Shown here: positions 52,608 to 60,715 of the stretch, piece after piece
Position numbering within the stretch: position 1 is the stretch's first letter
Layout: the number at the start of each line of letters is the position of its first letter
Notes under the pieces: generated by a model
Databases searched by the model: none
The model's input: only the letters and a program-made list of their open reading frames with translations
Told to the model about the DNA's origin: nothing
NCBI RefSeq assembly: GCF_900142515.1
Contig: NZ_FRBC01000010.1
Span: 1-64,000, forward strand
DNA: 64,000 nucleotides
Reading direction: 5' to 3'
Origin: Pseudoselenomonas ruminantium
GTDB lineage: Bacteria; Bacillota; Negativicutes; Selenomonadales; Selenomonadaceae
Made by a program: the position numbers and the translations under genes

Positions 52608-52988
52608 TTATTTGATAACCATTACGGGAATCGGTGACTCCTCAATGACCTTCTGGCTCACACTGCCAATCAATGCGCCCTTGAAAAGTCCGAGGCCACG
52701 GCTGCCCATGATGATCATATCACTATGCTCCTGCGCAGCCACACGGATGATAGCCTTGTGGATACTGCCGGTCTCCACATGCTTGGCCGCCCGCAAGTCC
52801 TCGGGAATCTTCTCCCAGATACGGTCAAAGACTATATGACTGGGAATGTCCTTGTTGATGTTGCTGGACACATAGACAAAATCCAAATCGGCTTTGCATT
52901 TCTCTGCGAGAAAAATAGCCTCATCCACCGCTTTGCAGCCATTAACCGAACCGTCAACAGGCACGAGGATCTTTTGAATCTTCCCCAT
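52608..52988 (-). CDS. Universal stress protein (UspA family)
   Basis: 126 residues from the ATG at 52988 (GGGGAGGT upstream; the longer frame from 53144 runs through the promoter region). MGKIQKILVPVDGSVNGCKA and HSDMIIMGSRGLGLFKGALI with GSVSQKVIEESPIPVMVI show the ATP-binding G-2x-G-9x-GS/N Usp pattern. Role in stress not defined. Confidence 0.92.
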   Translation of the reverse strand: MGKIQKILVPVDGSVNGCKAVDEAIFLAEKCKADLDFVYVSSNINKDIPSHIVFDRIWEKIPEDLRAAKHVETGSIHKAIIRVAAQEHSDMIIMGSRGLGLFKGALIGSVSQKVIEESPIPVMVIK

Positions 52989-53137
52989 ACTAAAACCTCC
53001 CCTGAGTTTATTCATCACTTTGTTTACTATTTCGCTCCTATCCAGTATAAATCCTGCAAAATCCCCCGAGAAAATCCATGCTCCACTGACTTTTTCGCCC
53101 CCTGTAAATTTTTTTGCATATTTTTTTAAAAAAGTGC

Positions 53138-53166
53138 TTGACACATGTATCGATTATCCGTATAAT
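53138..53166 (+). promoter_or_regulatory. tRNA-Pro promoter
   Basis: TTGACA (53138-53143), 17-bp spacer, TATAAT (53161-53166), 14 nt from the tRNA: perfect consensus. Confidence 0.9.
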
Positions 53167-53180
53167 ATTTCTTGTGATTG

Positions 53181-53257
<77 letters not shown>

Positions 53258-53268
53258 TTGAGAGGTCA

Positions 53269-53297
53269 AGCCAGTAACTTCGGTTACTGGCTTTTTT
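53269..53297 (+). terminator. Terminator after tRNA-Pro
   Basis: Stem AGCCAGTAAC / GTTACTGGCT closed by a TTCG tetraloop, followed by six T. Confidence 0.85.
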
Positions 53298-53412
53298 GCT
53301 ATCTTTCAGCATATATATTGACATTGTGAGCCGGTTACATAAAATTGGTCGATTAACTGTTATAATAAGGACAACAAGAAAAAACTTAGCATATTTCCAG
53401 GAGGAATATATT

Positions 53413-53721
53413 ATGGCAACAACCGTTATTACCAAAGATAATTTCCAAAGCGAAGTACTGGATCAGCCCGGCACGGTACTCATTGACTTCTGGGCAGAAT
53501 GGTGTGGCCCCTGCCGGATGCTCTCCCCCATCATTGACGAAGTGGCAGCAGGAAATCCTGCCGTAAAAGTCGGCAAGGTCAATGTGGATGAACAGCAGGA
53601 ACTGGCCGCCCAGTTCGGCATCATGAGCATCCCCACCCTGCTCGTGTTCAAAAACGGCCAGAAAGTCAACGAATCCTTAGGACTTATTCCCAAGGAACAG
53701 GTAGAAAAACTTATCGGCTAA
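53413..53721 (+). CDS. trxA: Thioredoxin
   Basis: 102 residues from the ATG at 53413 (AGGAGGAA upstream). FWAEWCGPCRMLSPIIDEVA holds the CGPC redox site (Cys 32 and 35 approx.) and MSIPTLLVFKNGQ the cis-Pro loop. General disulfide reductase of the cytoplasm. Has a TATAAT at 53369-53374 upstream but no clear -35. Confidence 0.94.
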   Translation: MATTVITKDNFQSEVLDQPGTVLIDFWAEWCGPCRMLSPIIDEVAAGNPAVKVGKVNVDEQQELAAQFGIMSIPTLLVFKNGQKVNESLGLIPKEQVEKLIG

Positions 53722-53750
53722 AAGATAAAGATAACATATTCCTTAACAGC

Positions 53751-53790
53751 AAAAATCCCGCTGACATCCAATGCCAGCGGGATTTTTTAT
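53751..53790 (+). terminator. Terminator after trxA
   Basis: Stem AAAAATCCCGCTG / CAGCGGGATTTTT with an 11-nt loop. T run follows. Confidence 0.85.
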
Positions 53791-53810
53791 AAATTACAGT
53801 TTGTTGGATA

Positions 53811-54070
53811 GTTCGTGCCAAAGATACCTCGTTCATACGCCGTCAGGGGTTCACGGGGGAGTGCTTTTTCTGTTTCCGCTAAACGACCCTCCCTGCAAGG
53901 TTAGAGCTACTTAGTTAGATGCGCCGGGCAGGCCAGCGGCGCGTCTTTCAGCGTGCTCTTTAGCTGCTGCTTGTGTCGGGCCGGTCTTCGCCATCGCTCA
54001 GACAGTCGCTCCCACAGAAAAAGCACTCCCCCGTTCGCCCCAAGGCACGATTTTTGTCATTGGCACGAAC
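53811..54070. repeat. Structured element copy E1 (core 53855-54032) with outer 11-bp stem
   Basis: A 178-nt unit closed by a perfect 19-bp inverted repeat: GGGGGAGTGCTTTTTCTGT (53855-53873) / its complement (54014-54032). Outside, GGGG/CCCC, GCC/GGC and GTTCGTGCCAA (53811-53821) / TTGGCACGAAC (54060-54070) extend the pairing. Inside: CGACCC (53884-53889)/GGGCCG (53978-53983), AGAGC (53903-53907)/GCTCT (53955-53959), hairpin GCGCCG/CGGCGC (53921-53942), and GTCT/AGAC (53984-54003). No coding frame fits. By comparison with E2 the natural reading direction is probably minus. Confidence 0.7.
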
Positions 54071-54151
54071 CGTTTCTCCCGTAACAAGCACATCGATGTG
54101 TTTGCAGCTTTCAGCCGGAACATAGCAGTATACACCAACGTAACTTTGGGT

Positions 54152-54339
54152 GGAGGTGGGGATGCTTTTTCGCCGACGGAACGACTGTCCGAACGAAGTG
54201 AGGACTGGCCCGCAAACAGCATGTACTGGAAGCTTCGTTGATAGACGCGCCGCCGGCCTGCCCGGCGCAGGTTACTGGAAGTTGCGTACTTTTGCTGGCG
54301 GGTCATTTAGTGGAGCGGCGAAAAAGTATTCCCACCTCC
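54152..54339. repeat. Structured element copy E2, opposite orientation to E1
   Basis: A 188-nt unit closed by a 24-bp inverted repeat (54152-54175 / 54316-54339) with two G-U-type differences. Inside, in the same order as E1 read on the other strand: GTCC/GGAC hairpin (54187-54205), TGGCCC (54206-54211)/GGGTCA (54300-54305), CAGCA and GTAC (54217-54226) pairing with GTAC and TGCTG (54286-54297), and the core hairpin GCGCCG/CGGCGC (54247-54268). It has the same architecture as E1 with different helix sequences. The stretch 54071-54151 and 54340-54409 shows no further gene. Confidence 0.7.
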
Positions 54340-54409
54340 GCCCCGATGTTTTGTGACAAATTGTGTTCAGGCGCGCACCAACAAACCGCAACTTGTATGT
54401 GCATGCCTT

Positions 54410-55087
54410 TTATTTTCCGGCCAATTGCTTCATCGCATCCCTATCGATGATTTTGATGCAGCCCCGGGAGTTCTTTATCAGGCCTTCCTGATTGAAATAC
54501 TTCACCAGGCGGCTGACCACTTCCCTGGCCGTGCCCATAAAGCGGGCAATCTGCTCATGGGTCAGATGGATTTCCGCTGAACCATTTTTCTCGCTTTCTT
54601 CCAATAAGAAGATGGCGAGCCTGCGGTCAGCTGAGAAGAACAATACCTGCTGCATCTTCCAGAGCATATCGGACAAACGGCGGGTGGCCATCTGATAGCC
54701 GTAACAACGCACCTGAATATTACCATCGGATAATTTGCGGAAGGCCGGTGATTTGATCAGCAAAGCTTCCGTATCTTCCTCGGCATCTACATAAACCTCA
54801 AAGGTCAGCGAATCCAACACACAAGGTGCAGACAAGATACCCACATCATCGGCAAAAAGCCGGTAAAGCGTGACCTCCCGTCCATCCTCAGACATGGTAT
54901 AGACACGCAGCTGACCTTTTTTCAGCAGATGCACACCAATGCAATCCAAAGCTCCCTGATGGACATGGGTCCCCTTGGGATAATGTACGATTTTGGAACC
55001 GGCAGTCAATATCTCTTTTTCCGTCGCCGACAAATGCGGCCAAAAATCAAAGTGACGGATAAATAAATCCATAAATTCTGAAGACAA
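54410..55087 (-). CDS. Crp/Fnr-family transcriptional regulator
   Basis: About 225 residues. An N-terminal cyclic-nucleotide-binding-like beta barrel (GSKIVHYPKGTHVHQGALDC, HLLKKGQLRVYTMSEDGREV, LFADDVGILSAPCVLDSLTF) and a C-terminal winged helix (EIHLTHEQIARFMGTAREVV, SRLVKYFNQEGLI). No Cys cluster of the FNR oxygen-sensor type is seen, so the ligand is unknown. I prefer the TTG at 55087 (GGGGGAGGGG 7 nt upstream); ATGs at 55108 and 55072 are alternatives. Just downstream of prs, after a terminator. Confidence 0.85.
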   Translation of the reverse strand: MSSEFMDLFIRHFDFWPHLSATEKEILTAGSKIVHYPKGTHVHQGALDCIGVHLLKKGQLRVYTMSEDGREVTLYRLFADDVGILSAPCVLDSLTFEVYVDAEEDTEALLIKSPAFRKLSDGNIQVRCYGYQMATRRLSDMLWKMQQVLFFSADRRLAIFLLEESEKNGSAEIHLTHEQIARFMGTAREVVSRLVKYFNQEGLIKNSRGCIKIIDRDAMKQLAGK

Positions 55088-55115
55088 AACAATCCCCTCC
55101 CCCATCATTCAGGTA

Positions 55116-55149
55116 AAAAAAGTGCCCCCATGAAGGAGGCAACTTTTTG
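55116..55149 (-). terminator. Terminator of the glmU-prs transcript
   Basis: Stem AAAAGTTGCCTCC / TGGGGGCACTTTT type with a short loop, and T run on the minus strand, placed between prs and the Crp/Fnr gene. Confidence 0.7.
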
Positions 55150-55175
55150 CTGTGTTCTTCTCAATCCCAATATCC

Positions 55176-56123
55176 TTAGCGGAAGAGCTGGCTTACAGAG
55201 CGATGGCTCTGGATGCGCATGATCACATCACCGATAGCATCAGCCAGAGACAACGTCACGAACTTGTCGGACTGCTTCTCCGGCGGCAGCGGAATCGTGT
55301 TGGTGATGACCAGCTTTTCAATGCAGGAGTCATTGATGCGCTGCACAGCCGGATCACTCAGGATAGCATGGGAGCAGGAAGCGAAGACGCGCTTTGCACC
55401 CTGTTTTTCAAGAGCCTTGGCACCTTCACAGAGAGAACCAGCCGTATCGACGATATCGTCGATGATGATAGCCGTCTTGCCCTTCACATCGCCAATCAGG
55501 TTCATGACCTCAGCGCAGCCCGGTTTCGGACGACGTTTTTCGATGATGGCAATGGGAGCATGGAGATGGTCAGCCAGCACACGGGCACGAGTTACACCGC
55601 CCAGGTCCGGGGAAACCACGACTACATCTTCCAGCTTCTGGGAGCGGAAATAGTTGGCAATAGTCGGAGCTGCTGCCAGATGATCCACAGGGATATCGAA
55701 GAAGCCCTGGATCTGACCAGCATGGAGGTCTACGGTTACAACGCGGGTTACGCCAGCGGTAGTCATGAGATTTGCTACCAGTTTTGCAGAAATCGGCTCA
55801 CGGCCGCGAGTCTTGCGGTCCTGACGAGCGTAAGCATAGTAGGGAACAACTGCCGTTACGCTATGGGCGGAAGCGCGCTTGCAGGCATCTGCCATAATCA
55901 AGAGTTCCATCAGGTTGTCATTTACCGGATAGGAAGTCGGCTGAATGATGAAGATGTCCTTGCCGCGAATGCTTTCGCTGATCATTACCTGAGTCTCACC
56001 ATTGTTGAAATGACCGACATATGCATCGCAAAGATTCACGCCGATATGATCAGCAATCTCTTTTGCCAGCTGCGGATTAGCGTTACCGGTCAGGATGCAT
56101 AAGTTTCCAGTGTCTAAAGCCAT
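55176..56123 (-). CDS. prs: Ribose-phosphate pyrophosphokinase
   Basis: 315 residues from the ATG at 56123; the in-frame TTG at 56141 is part of the ribosome site (GGAGGAC). NANPQLAKEIADHIGVNLCD, DIFIIQPTSYPVNDNLMELL, YYAYARQDRKTRGREPISAK (ATP loop), VVSPDLGGVTRARVLADHLH, and the PRPP loop AIIIDDIVDTAGSLCEGAKA. Makes PRPP for nucleotides, His and Trp. Downstream of glmU. Confidence 0.96.
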   Translation of the reverse strand: MALDTGNLCILTGNANPQLAKEIADHIGVNLCDAYVGHFNNGETQVMISESIRGKDIFIIQPTSYPVNDNLMELLIMADACKRASAHSVTAVVPYYAYARQDRKTRGREPISAKLVANLMTTAGVTRVVTVDLHAGQIQGFFDIPVDHLAAAPTIANYFRSQKLEDVVVVSPDLGGVTRARVLADHLHAPIAIIEKRRPKPGCAEVMNLIGDVKGKTAIIIDDIVDTAGSLCEGAKALEKQGAKRVFASCSHAILSDPAVQRINDSCIEKLVITNTIPLPPEKQSDKFVTLSLADAIGDVIMRIQSHRSVSQLFR

Positions 56124-56272
56124 TTTGTAAAAGTCCTCCAAATCTTTCTTTTCCTAAAAGTTAACACATCTTGGGGAAGTGACACATGTCACTTTCTATC
56201 TACAACAGTATAGCACTGTTTGTATTTTACATAAAGTCCTTATTTATGATTGTTTAGGAAATTATTTATAAA

Positions 56273-57637
56273 TCATTTGCGCTTGTCAGCCCAGCCCTCG
56301 ATATTCGTCTGGCGGGCACGGGCGATAGCCAGGTTATTGCTGGGTACCTTCTTGGTGATGGTGGAACCGGCACCGATATATGCGCCATCCTCTACTTCCA
56401 CTGGTGCAACGAGGTTGGAGTTGCAGCCCACGAAGGCATCATTGCCGATTTTCGTGCGGAACTTAGTCTTGCCATCGTAGTTGACCGTAATCGTACCGCA
56501 GCCCATGTTGACACCGGAACCCATGTCCGTATCGCCGATATAGGACAGATGCGGCAGTTTGGAACCTTCGCCAATCACGGAATTCTTGACTTCCACGAAG
56601 TTGCCCATCTTGACACCAGCCATCAGATGGGAATCCGGACGGATATGGTTGAACTGGCCGAGAATCACGCCATCATCAATCACGCAGTCATGGTAATAGC
56701 CGAACTGGCCCATGACCTTGTTGCCCATCTTGACATCCTGCAGGCGAACGCAGGGGCCCACTTCACAATCCTCACCGATCACGGTATTGCCTTCAATCCA
56801 GGTCTGAGGATAGATGACCGTATCGCGGCCAATTCTGACATCACAGTCCACATAAGTGGTATCAGGATCCATGATGGTCACGCCTTCAGCCATGAGTTCT
56901 TCATTCTTGCGGCGGCGCAGGATTTTCTCTGCTCCGGAAAGCTGCAGACGGGAGTTGATGCCCAGCGTGGATTCATAATCGTCAGCAGCTACAGCCCAGA
57001 TCTTTTCGCCCTGTTTCTGGAGGATTTCCAGCACATCCGGCAGATAGTATTCGCCCTGGGCATTGTCGTTGGTAACCTGCTTGAGGGAGTCAAAGAGTGC
57101 ACGGGCATCAAAGCAGTAGATACCGGAGTTGACTTCCTTGACTTCGCGTTCCGCTTCCGTAGCATCCTTGTGCTCCACAATCTTGAGCACGCTGCCGTCT
57201 TCGGCACGGATGATGCGGCCGTACCCCGTAGCATCCGGCATGATGGCCGTGAGCACCGTAGCCTTGGCCTGCGCTTCCACATGGGACTCATAGAGTTTCT
57301 TGAGCAGGTCGCCCGTCAAAAGCGGCGTATCCCCGCAGAGCACCATGACCGTGCCCTGCTCGTCTTTCAGCAAATCTGCGGTCTGAAGCACAGCATGGCC
57401 CGTGCCCAGCTGTTCCTTCTGCTCAGCAAATTCCGCCTGTGCGCCCAGCGCTTCGCGGACAGCCTCGCCACCGAAACCAGTGACAACGATATTGCGCTTG
57501 GCACCGGCTGCCTTGGCGGCATCGATGACATGCTGCACCATGGACTTGCCGGCTGCCTTATGCAGGACCTTCGGGAGCTTGGATTTCATGCGGGTGCCCT
57601 TGCCAGCGGCAAGGATTACAGTTACTAAATCTGACAT
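56273..57637 (-). CDS. glmU: Bifunctional N-acetylglucosamine-1-P uridyltransferase / glucosamine-1-P acetyltransferase
   Basis: 454 residues. N-terminal nucleotidyltransferase (TVILAAGKGTRMKSKLPKVL, VLCGDTPLL) and C-terminal left-handed beta helix with hexapeptide repeats (SYIGDTDMGSGVNMGCGTIT, NYDGKTKF with catalytic residues). Makes UDP-GlcNAc for peptidoglycan and LPS. glmU-prs order as in Bacillus. Confidence 0.97.
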   Translation of the reverse strand: MSDLVTVILAAGKGTRMKSKLPKVLHKAAGKSMVQHVIDAAKAAGAKRNIVVTGFGGEAVREALGAQAEFAEQKEQLGTGHAVLQTADLLKDEQGTVMVLCGDTPLLTGDLLKKLYESHVEAQAKATVLTAIMPDATGYGRIIRAEDGSVLKIVEHKDATEAEREVKEVNSGIYCFDARALFDSLKQVTNDNAQGEYYLPDVLEILQKQGEKIWAVAADDYESTLGINSRLQLSGAEKILRRRKNEELMAEGVTIMDPDTTYVDCDVRIGRDTVIYPQTWIEGNTVIGEDCEVGPCVRLQDVKMGNKVMGQFGYYHDCVIDDGVILGQFNHIRPDSHLMAGVKMGNFVEVKNSVIGEGSKLPHLSYIGDTDMGSGVNMGCGTITVNYDGKTKFRTKIGNDAFVGCNSNLVAPVEVEDGAYIGAGSTITKKVPSNNLAIARARQTNIEGWADKRK

Positions 57638-57656
57638 TTTCTATGTCTCCTTAAAT

Positions 57657-58367
57657 TTATTTCTTGCTTTTCTTTTCTGCTGTTTTCTTTTTCTCCATGT
57701 CTTCCATGGCCTTCAGCAGGGTTTTTTCCGAATTTTCCATATGGAGTTCCGCCGCCTTGCTGGCTGCCTTGCGGTCGCCGTTGGCGATGGCCTCCACAAT
57801 CTTCTTATGCTCTTCCAGCGTCTCTTCCAAACGGCCTGGATAGGACATGGATAAGGTGCGGAAACGTGTCAATTGGTCGCGCAGATTCGAGATGATCCCC
57901 ACTAGGCGCTCATTGCGGGCAGCATGATACATGGTATCATGGAACTCGATATCGGTCTCCACGATTTTCTCAATGTTGCCCTCTTTGATATAGCCGCCAA
58001 TAATCACCAACAGACGCTGCAGATGCTCCAGCTCATCATCCGTGATATGATCCGCCGCCAACCCATTGGACAGGGATTCCAACGCCGTGCGAATCTCAAA
58101 GATCTCATTGATATCGCGGATGGACATGCTGGCCACATAGGTGCCCCGGCGGGGCATCATCACCACATAGCCCTCCAATTCCAACTTGCGGATGGCTTCC
58201 CGCACAGGCGTGCGACTGACCCCCAGTTCCTCAGCCAGCTGGATTTCCATAATGCGCTCGCCAGGCTTCAATATGCCATTGCGAATGGCTTCCCGCAGGG
58301 ATTCGCACACAACTTCCCGCAAAGGCTGGTAACTGTCAAGTTTAATCGGAGCTAATCTGTTCTTCAT
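57657..58367 (-). CDS. GntR-family regulator, FadR/FCD subgroup
   Basis: 236 residues. N-terminal winged helix (SLREAIRNGILKPGERIMEI, QLAEELGVSRTPVREAIRKL, EGYVVMMPRRGTYVASMS) and an all-helical FCD ligand domain (FEIRTALESLSNGLAADHIT, with Asp/His residues that may hold a metal). It sits in the ispE-glmU gap where Bacillus has purR-yabJ-spoVG. Lys-rich tail. Effector unknown. Confidence 0.9.
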   Translation of the reverse strand: MKNRLAPIKLDSYQPLREVVCESLREAIRNGILKPGERIMEIQLAEELGVSRTPVREAIRKLELEGYVVMMPRRGTYVASMSIRDINEIFEIRTALESLSNGLAADHITDDELEHLQRLLVIIGGYIKEGNIEKIVETDIEFHDTMYHAARNERLVGIISNLRDQLTRFRTLSMSYPGRLEETLEEHKKIVEAIANGDRKAASKAAELHMENSEKTLLKAMEDMEKKKTAEKKSKK

Positions 58368-58390
58368 ATAGGCCTACCTCTTTTGTAAAA

Positions 58391-59260
58391 TCATGCTTTC
58401 ATGCGGTTCATCTGAAACGTACGCGTGACAAAGACATCGGCATTGGTTTCCCGACGCAGGACATTGGCGATTTCCTCTGCCTGTTCCCGGCTGCGGGCCA
58501 GCCCAAAGACAGTCGGGCCGCTGCCGGACATCATGCTGGCCATAGCGCCGTGCTCCAGCATCATCTCTTTGTATTCCGCAATCACATCATACTTTTTAAT
58601 AGTAACACTTTCCAGCACATTACACAATAACCCCGCCACGGCTTTTCGATTCTTATGGGCTATGGCGCGCTGGATGGCCTCATTATCCGGATGCCGCTCT
58701 GCCCCCTGCTCATCATAGTTCTGATAAGCCCAGGCCGTGGATACGGAAATGCGGGGCTTGGCCAGCACTACCCAGGTCTCCGGCATATCAGCAAGACGCG
58801 TGAGCAACTCGCCGCGCCCTGTGGCCAGCATGGTACCACCCATGATGCAGAAAGGAATATCCGAGCCCAGCTGTGCACCGAGTTCACAGAGTTTCTGCTG
58901 CGAAAGGCCGAGGTCATAAAGCTCATTCATGCCCTTGAGCACAGCTGCCGCATCGGCACTGCCGCCAGCAAGACCCGCAGCCACAGGGATGCGCTTGATC
59001 AGGTCAATGCGCACACCATCTGTCAGCTTGAATTCTTCCTGCATCAACGCCGCCGCCCGCCAAGCCAGATTCTTCTCATCGGCCTTGAGCCAGGGAACAT
59101 TTATAGTCAGTTCAATGCCCGTTTCGATTTTCTCCAAAGACAGCGTATCATGCAAGCCAATGGTTTGCATGACCATGGCCACCTCATGGAATCCATCCTC
59201 GCGCTTGCCTAAAATATCCAGCGTCAGATTGATCTTGGCATTCGCCTCAACTGTTACCAT
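58391..59260 (-). CDS. ispE: 4-diphosphocytidyl-2-C-methyl-D-erythritol kinase
   Basis: 289 residues, GHMP kinase. ANAKINLTLDILGKREDGFH (Lys and Asn of active site), the ATP loop IPVAAGLAGGSADAAAVLKG, and MMSGSGPTVFGLARSRE near the C-terminus. Fourth step of the MEP isoprenoid pathway. Confidence 0.96.
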   Translation of the reverse strand: MVTVEANAKINLTLDILGKREDGFHEVAMVMQTIGLHDTLSLEKIETGIELTINVPWLKADEKNLAWRAAALMQEEFKLTDGVRIDLIKRIPVAAGLAGGSADAAAVLKGMNELYDLGLSQQKLCELGAQLGSDIPFCIMGGTMLATGRGELLTRLADMPETWVVLAKPRISVSTAWAYQNYDEQGAERHPDNEAIQRAIAHKNRKAVAGLLCNVLESVTIKKYDVIAEYKEMMLEHGAMASMMSGSGPTVFGLARSREQAEEIANVLRRETNADVFVTRTFQMNRMKA

Positions 59261-59282
59261 CGTTCACTCTCCATCTTACGCC

Positions 59283-60671
59283 TCAGGCTTCCTGCAGGAA
59301 AGCCATATAGCCCTTCTTCACTTCGTATACGTCAATCTTGCTGGTAACCTCCCAGGGTGCATGCATGCTCATAACCCCTACACCGCTGTCGATTACCTGC
59401 ATGCCATAAAGGCTCATGATATAAGCGATGGTGCCGCCACCGCCTAAATCCACCTTACCGAGCTCAGCCAGCTGATAATGCACATTGTGCTTATCCATCA
59501 TGGCGCGCAGCTCACCCAGATATTCGGCGTTGGCATCATTGGAGCCGGATTTGCCCCGGGCACCGGTGAACTTGTTGAACACCATGCCCTTGCCGAGGTA
59601 CGCCACATTCTTCTTGTCATAAGCGCTGGCATAGAGGGCATCATAAGCACTGGATACATCCGAAGACAGCATCTTGCAGTTGGCCAGCAGACGGCGCAGC
59701 CCCAGTTCGCTATAAGCACCGCAGGCATTCATGACCTCTGCCACGGTGTTTTCAAAGAAGCGGGACTGCATGCCCGTAGCGCCTACGCTGCCGATTTCCT
59801 CCTTGTCCACCAGCAGGCAGCAAGCCGTGCGCTTGACGTCCTTCATCTCCAACATCGCCCGCAGGGAAGTATAGGAGCAGACACGGTCATCCTGACCATA
59901 AGCCAGGATCATACTGCGGTCAAATCCCAGTTCCCGGGCCTTGCCAGCCGGAACCAACACCAATTCGGCCGACTGGAAATCGGCCTCTTCCCAGCCATAT
60001 TTATCTTTGATAAGCTGCAGGACACCTGCCTTGACGCTTTCCTTATCATCCTTTTTCAGCGGATAGTTACCCACGAGGATATCGAGGCTTTCCCCTTCGA
60101 TAACCTTGGCGGCGTTCTTCTTCATCTGCTCCTGCGAAAGGTGGATGAGCAAATCTGTCACGCAGAATACTGGGTCATTCTCATCCTCGCCGATGCAGAT
60201 CTCCACCACGGTGCCATCCTTCTTGGCCACCACACCATGCAGCGCCAGAGGCAGGGTTACCCACTGATACTTCTTGATACCGCCATAGTAATGGGTATCC
60301 AGATAAGCAAGGCCGCCATCTTCATACAGCGGGTTCTGCTTGACATCCAGACGGCAGGTATCGATATGAGCGCCCAGGATATTCATGCCCTGTTCCAAAG
60401 GCTCCGTGCCGATATTGAAGAGTACGATGGCCTTCTCCATATTCACGGCATAGACCTTGGCACCCGCCGCAAGCTGTTCGCCGCTCTTGATGATATCCGC
60501 CAGATTGCGGTAACCGGCAGCTTCCGCCTGTTTGATCGCCTCTTTGACGCTTTCCCGCTCCGTCTTGCAGTTGGTCAGAAATTCCCGATAGCCCTTGTTG
60601 AGTTCTTCCAGTTCCTGCTTTTCCGCATCACTGTACTGGCTCCAGATGGAGTCCTTCTTTTCTTCGCTCAT
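59283..60671 (-). CDS. M18-family aminopeptidase
   Basis: 462 residues. NILGAHIDTCRLDVKQNPLY has the metal His-Asp; GTEPLEQGMN, VDKEEIGSVGATGMQSRFFE has the catalytic Glu-Glu; VMSMHAPWEVTSKIDVYEVK the last metal His. M18 enzymes are two-zinc aspartyl/leucyl aminopeptidases forming dodecamers in the cytoplasm. GGAGG precedes the ATG. 44 nt after dusB, with a perfect hairpin between them. Confidence 0.92.
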   Translation of the reverse strand: MSEEKKDSIWSQYSDAEKQELEELNKGYREFLTNCKTERESVKEAIKQAEAAGYRNLADIIKSGEQLAAGAKVYAVNMEKAIVLFNIGTEPLEQGMNILGAHIDTCRLDVKQNPLYEDGGLAYLDTHYYGGIKKYQWVTLPLALHGVVAKKDGTVVEICIGEDENDPVFCVTDLLIHLSQEQMKKNAAKVIEGESLDILVGNYPLKKDDKESVKAGVLQLIKDKYGWEEADFQSAELVLVPAGKARELGFDRSMILAYGQDDRVCSYTSLRAMLEMKDVKRTACCLLVDKEEIGSVGATGMQSRFFENTVAEVMNACGAYSELGLRRLLANCKMLSSDVSSAYDALYASAYDKKNVAYLGKGMVFNKFTGARGKSGSNDANAEYLGELRAMMDKHNVHYQLAELGKVDLGGGGTIAYIMSLYGMQVIDSGVGVMSMHAPWEVTSKIDVYEVKKGYMAFLQEA

Positions 60672-60691
60672 CTATATGCCTCCTATTCAGC

Positions 60692-60713
60692 CTCCCCCTG
60701 AGGGGGAGGCTTT
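60692..60713. other. Intercistronic hairpin between dusB and aminopeptidase
   Basis: GCCTCCCCC-TGA-GGGGGAGGC, a perfect stem of 9-10 bp. On the minus (coding) strand it is followed by TGAATAGG, not a T run, so an RNA-processing or stabilising element is more likely than a strong terminator. Confidence 0.5.
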
Positions 60714-60715
60714 CA

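Noticed and set aside
53998-54306. Minus-strand frame of 102 codons inside the structured elements
   Set aside because: It runs across E1 and E2 irrespective of their boundaries, has no ribosome site, and its codons are dictated by the palindromes.
53811-54339. Retron or diversity-generating-element RNA as explanation for E1/E2
   Set aside because: No reverse transcriptase gene lies in the window and the inverted-copy layout does not match an msr-msd region.
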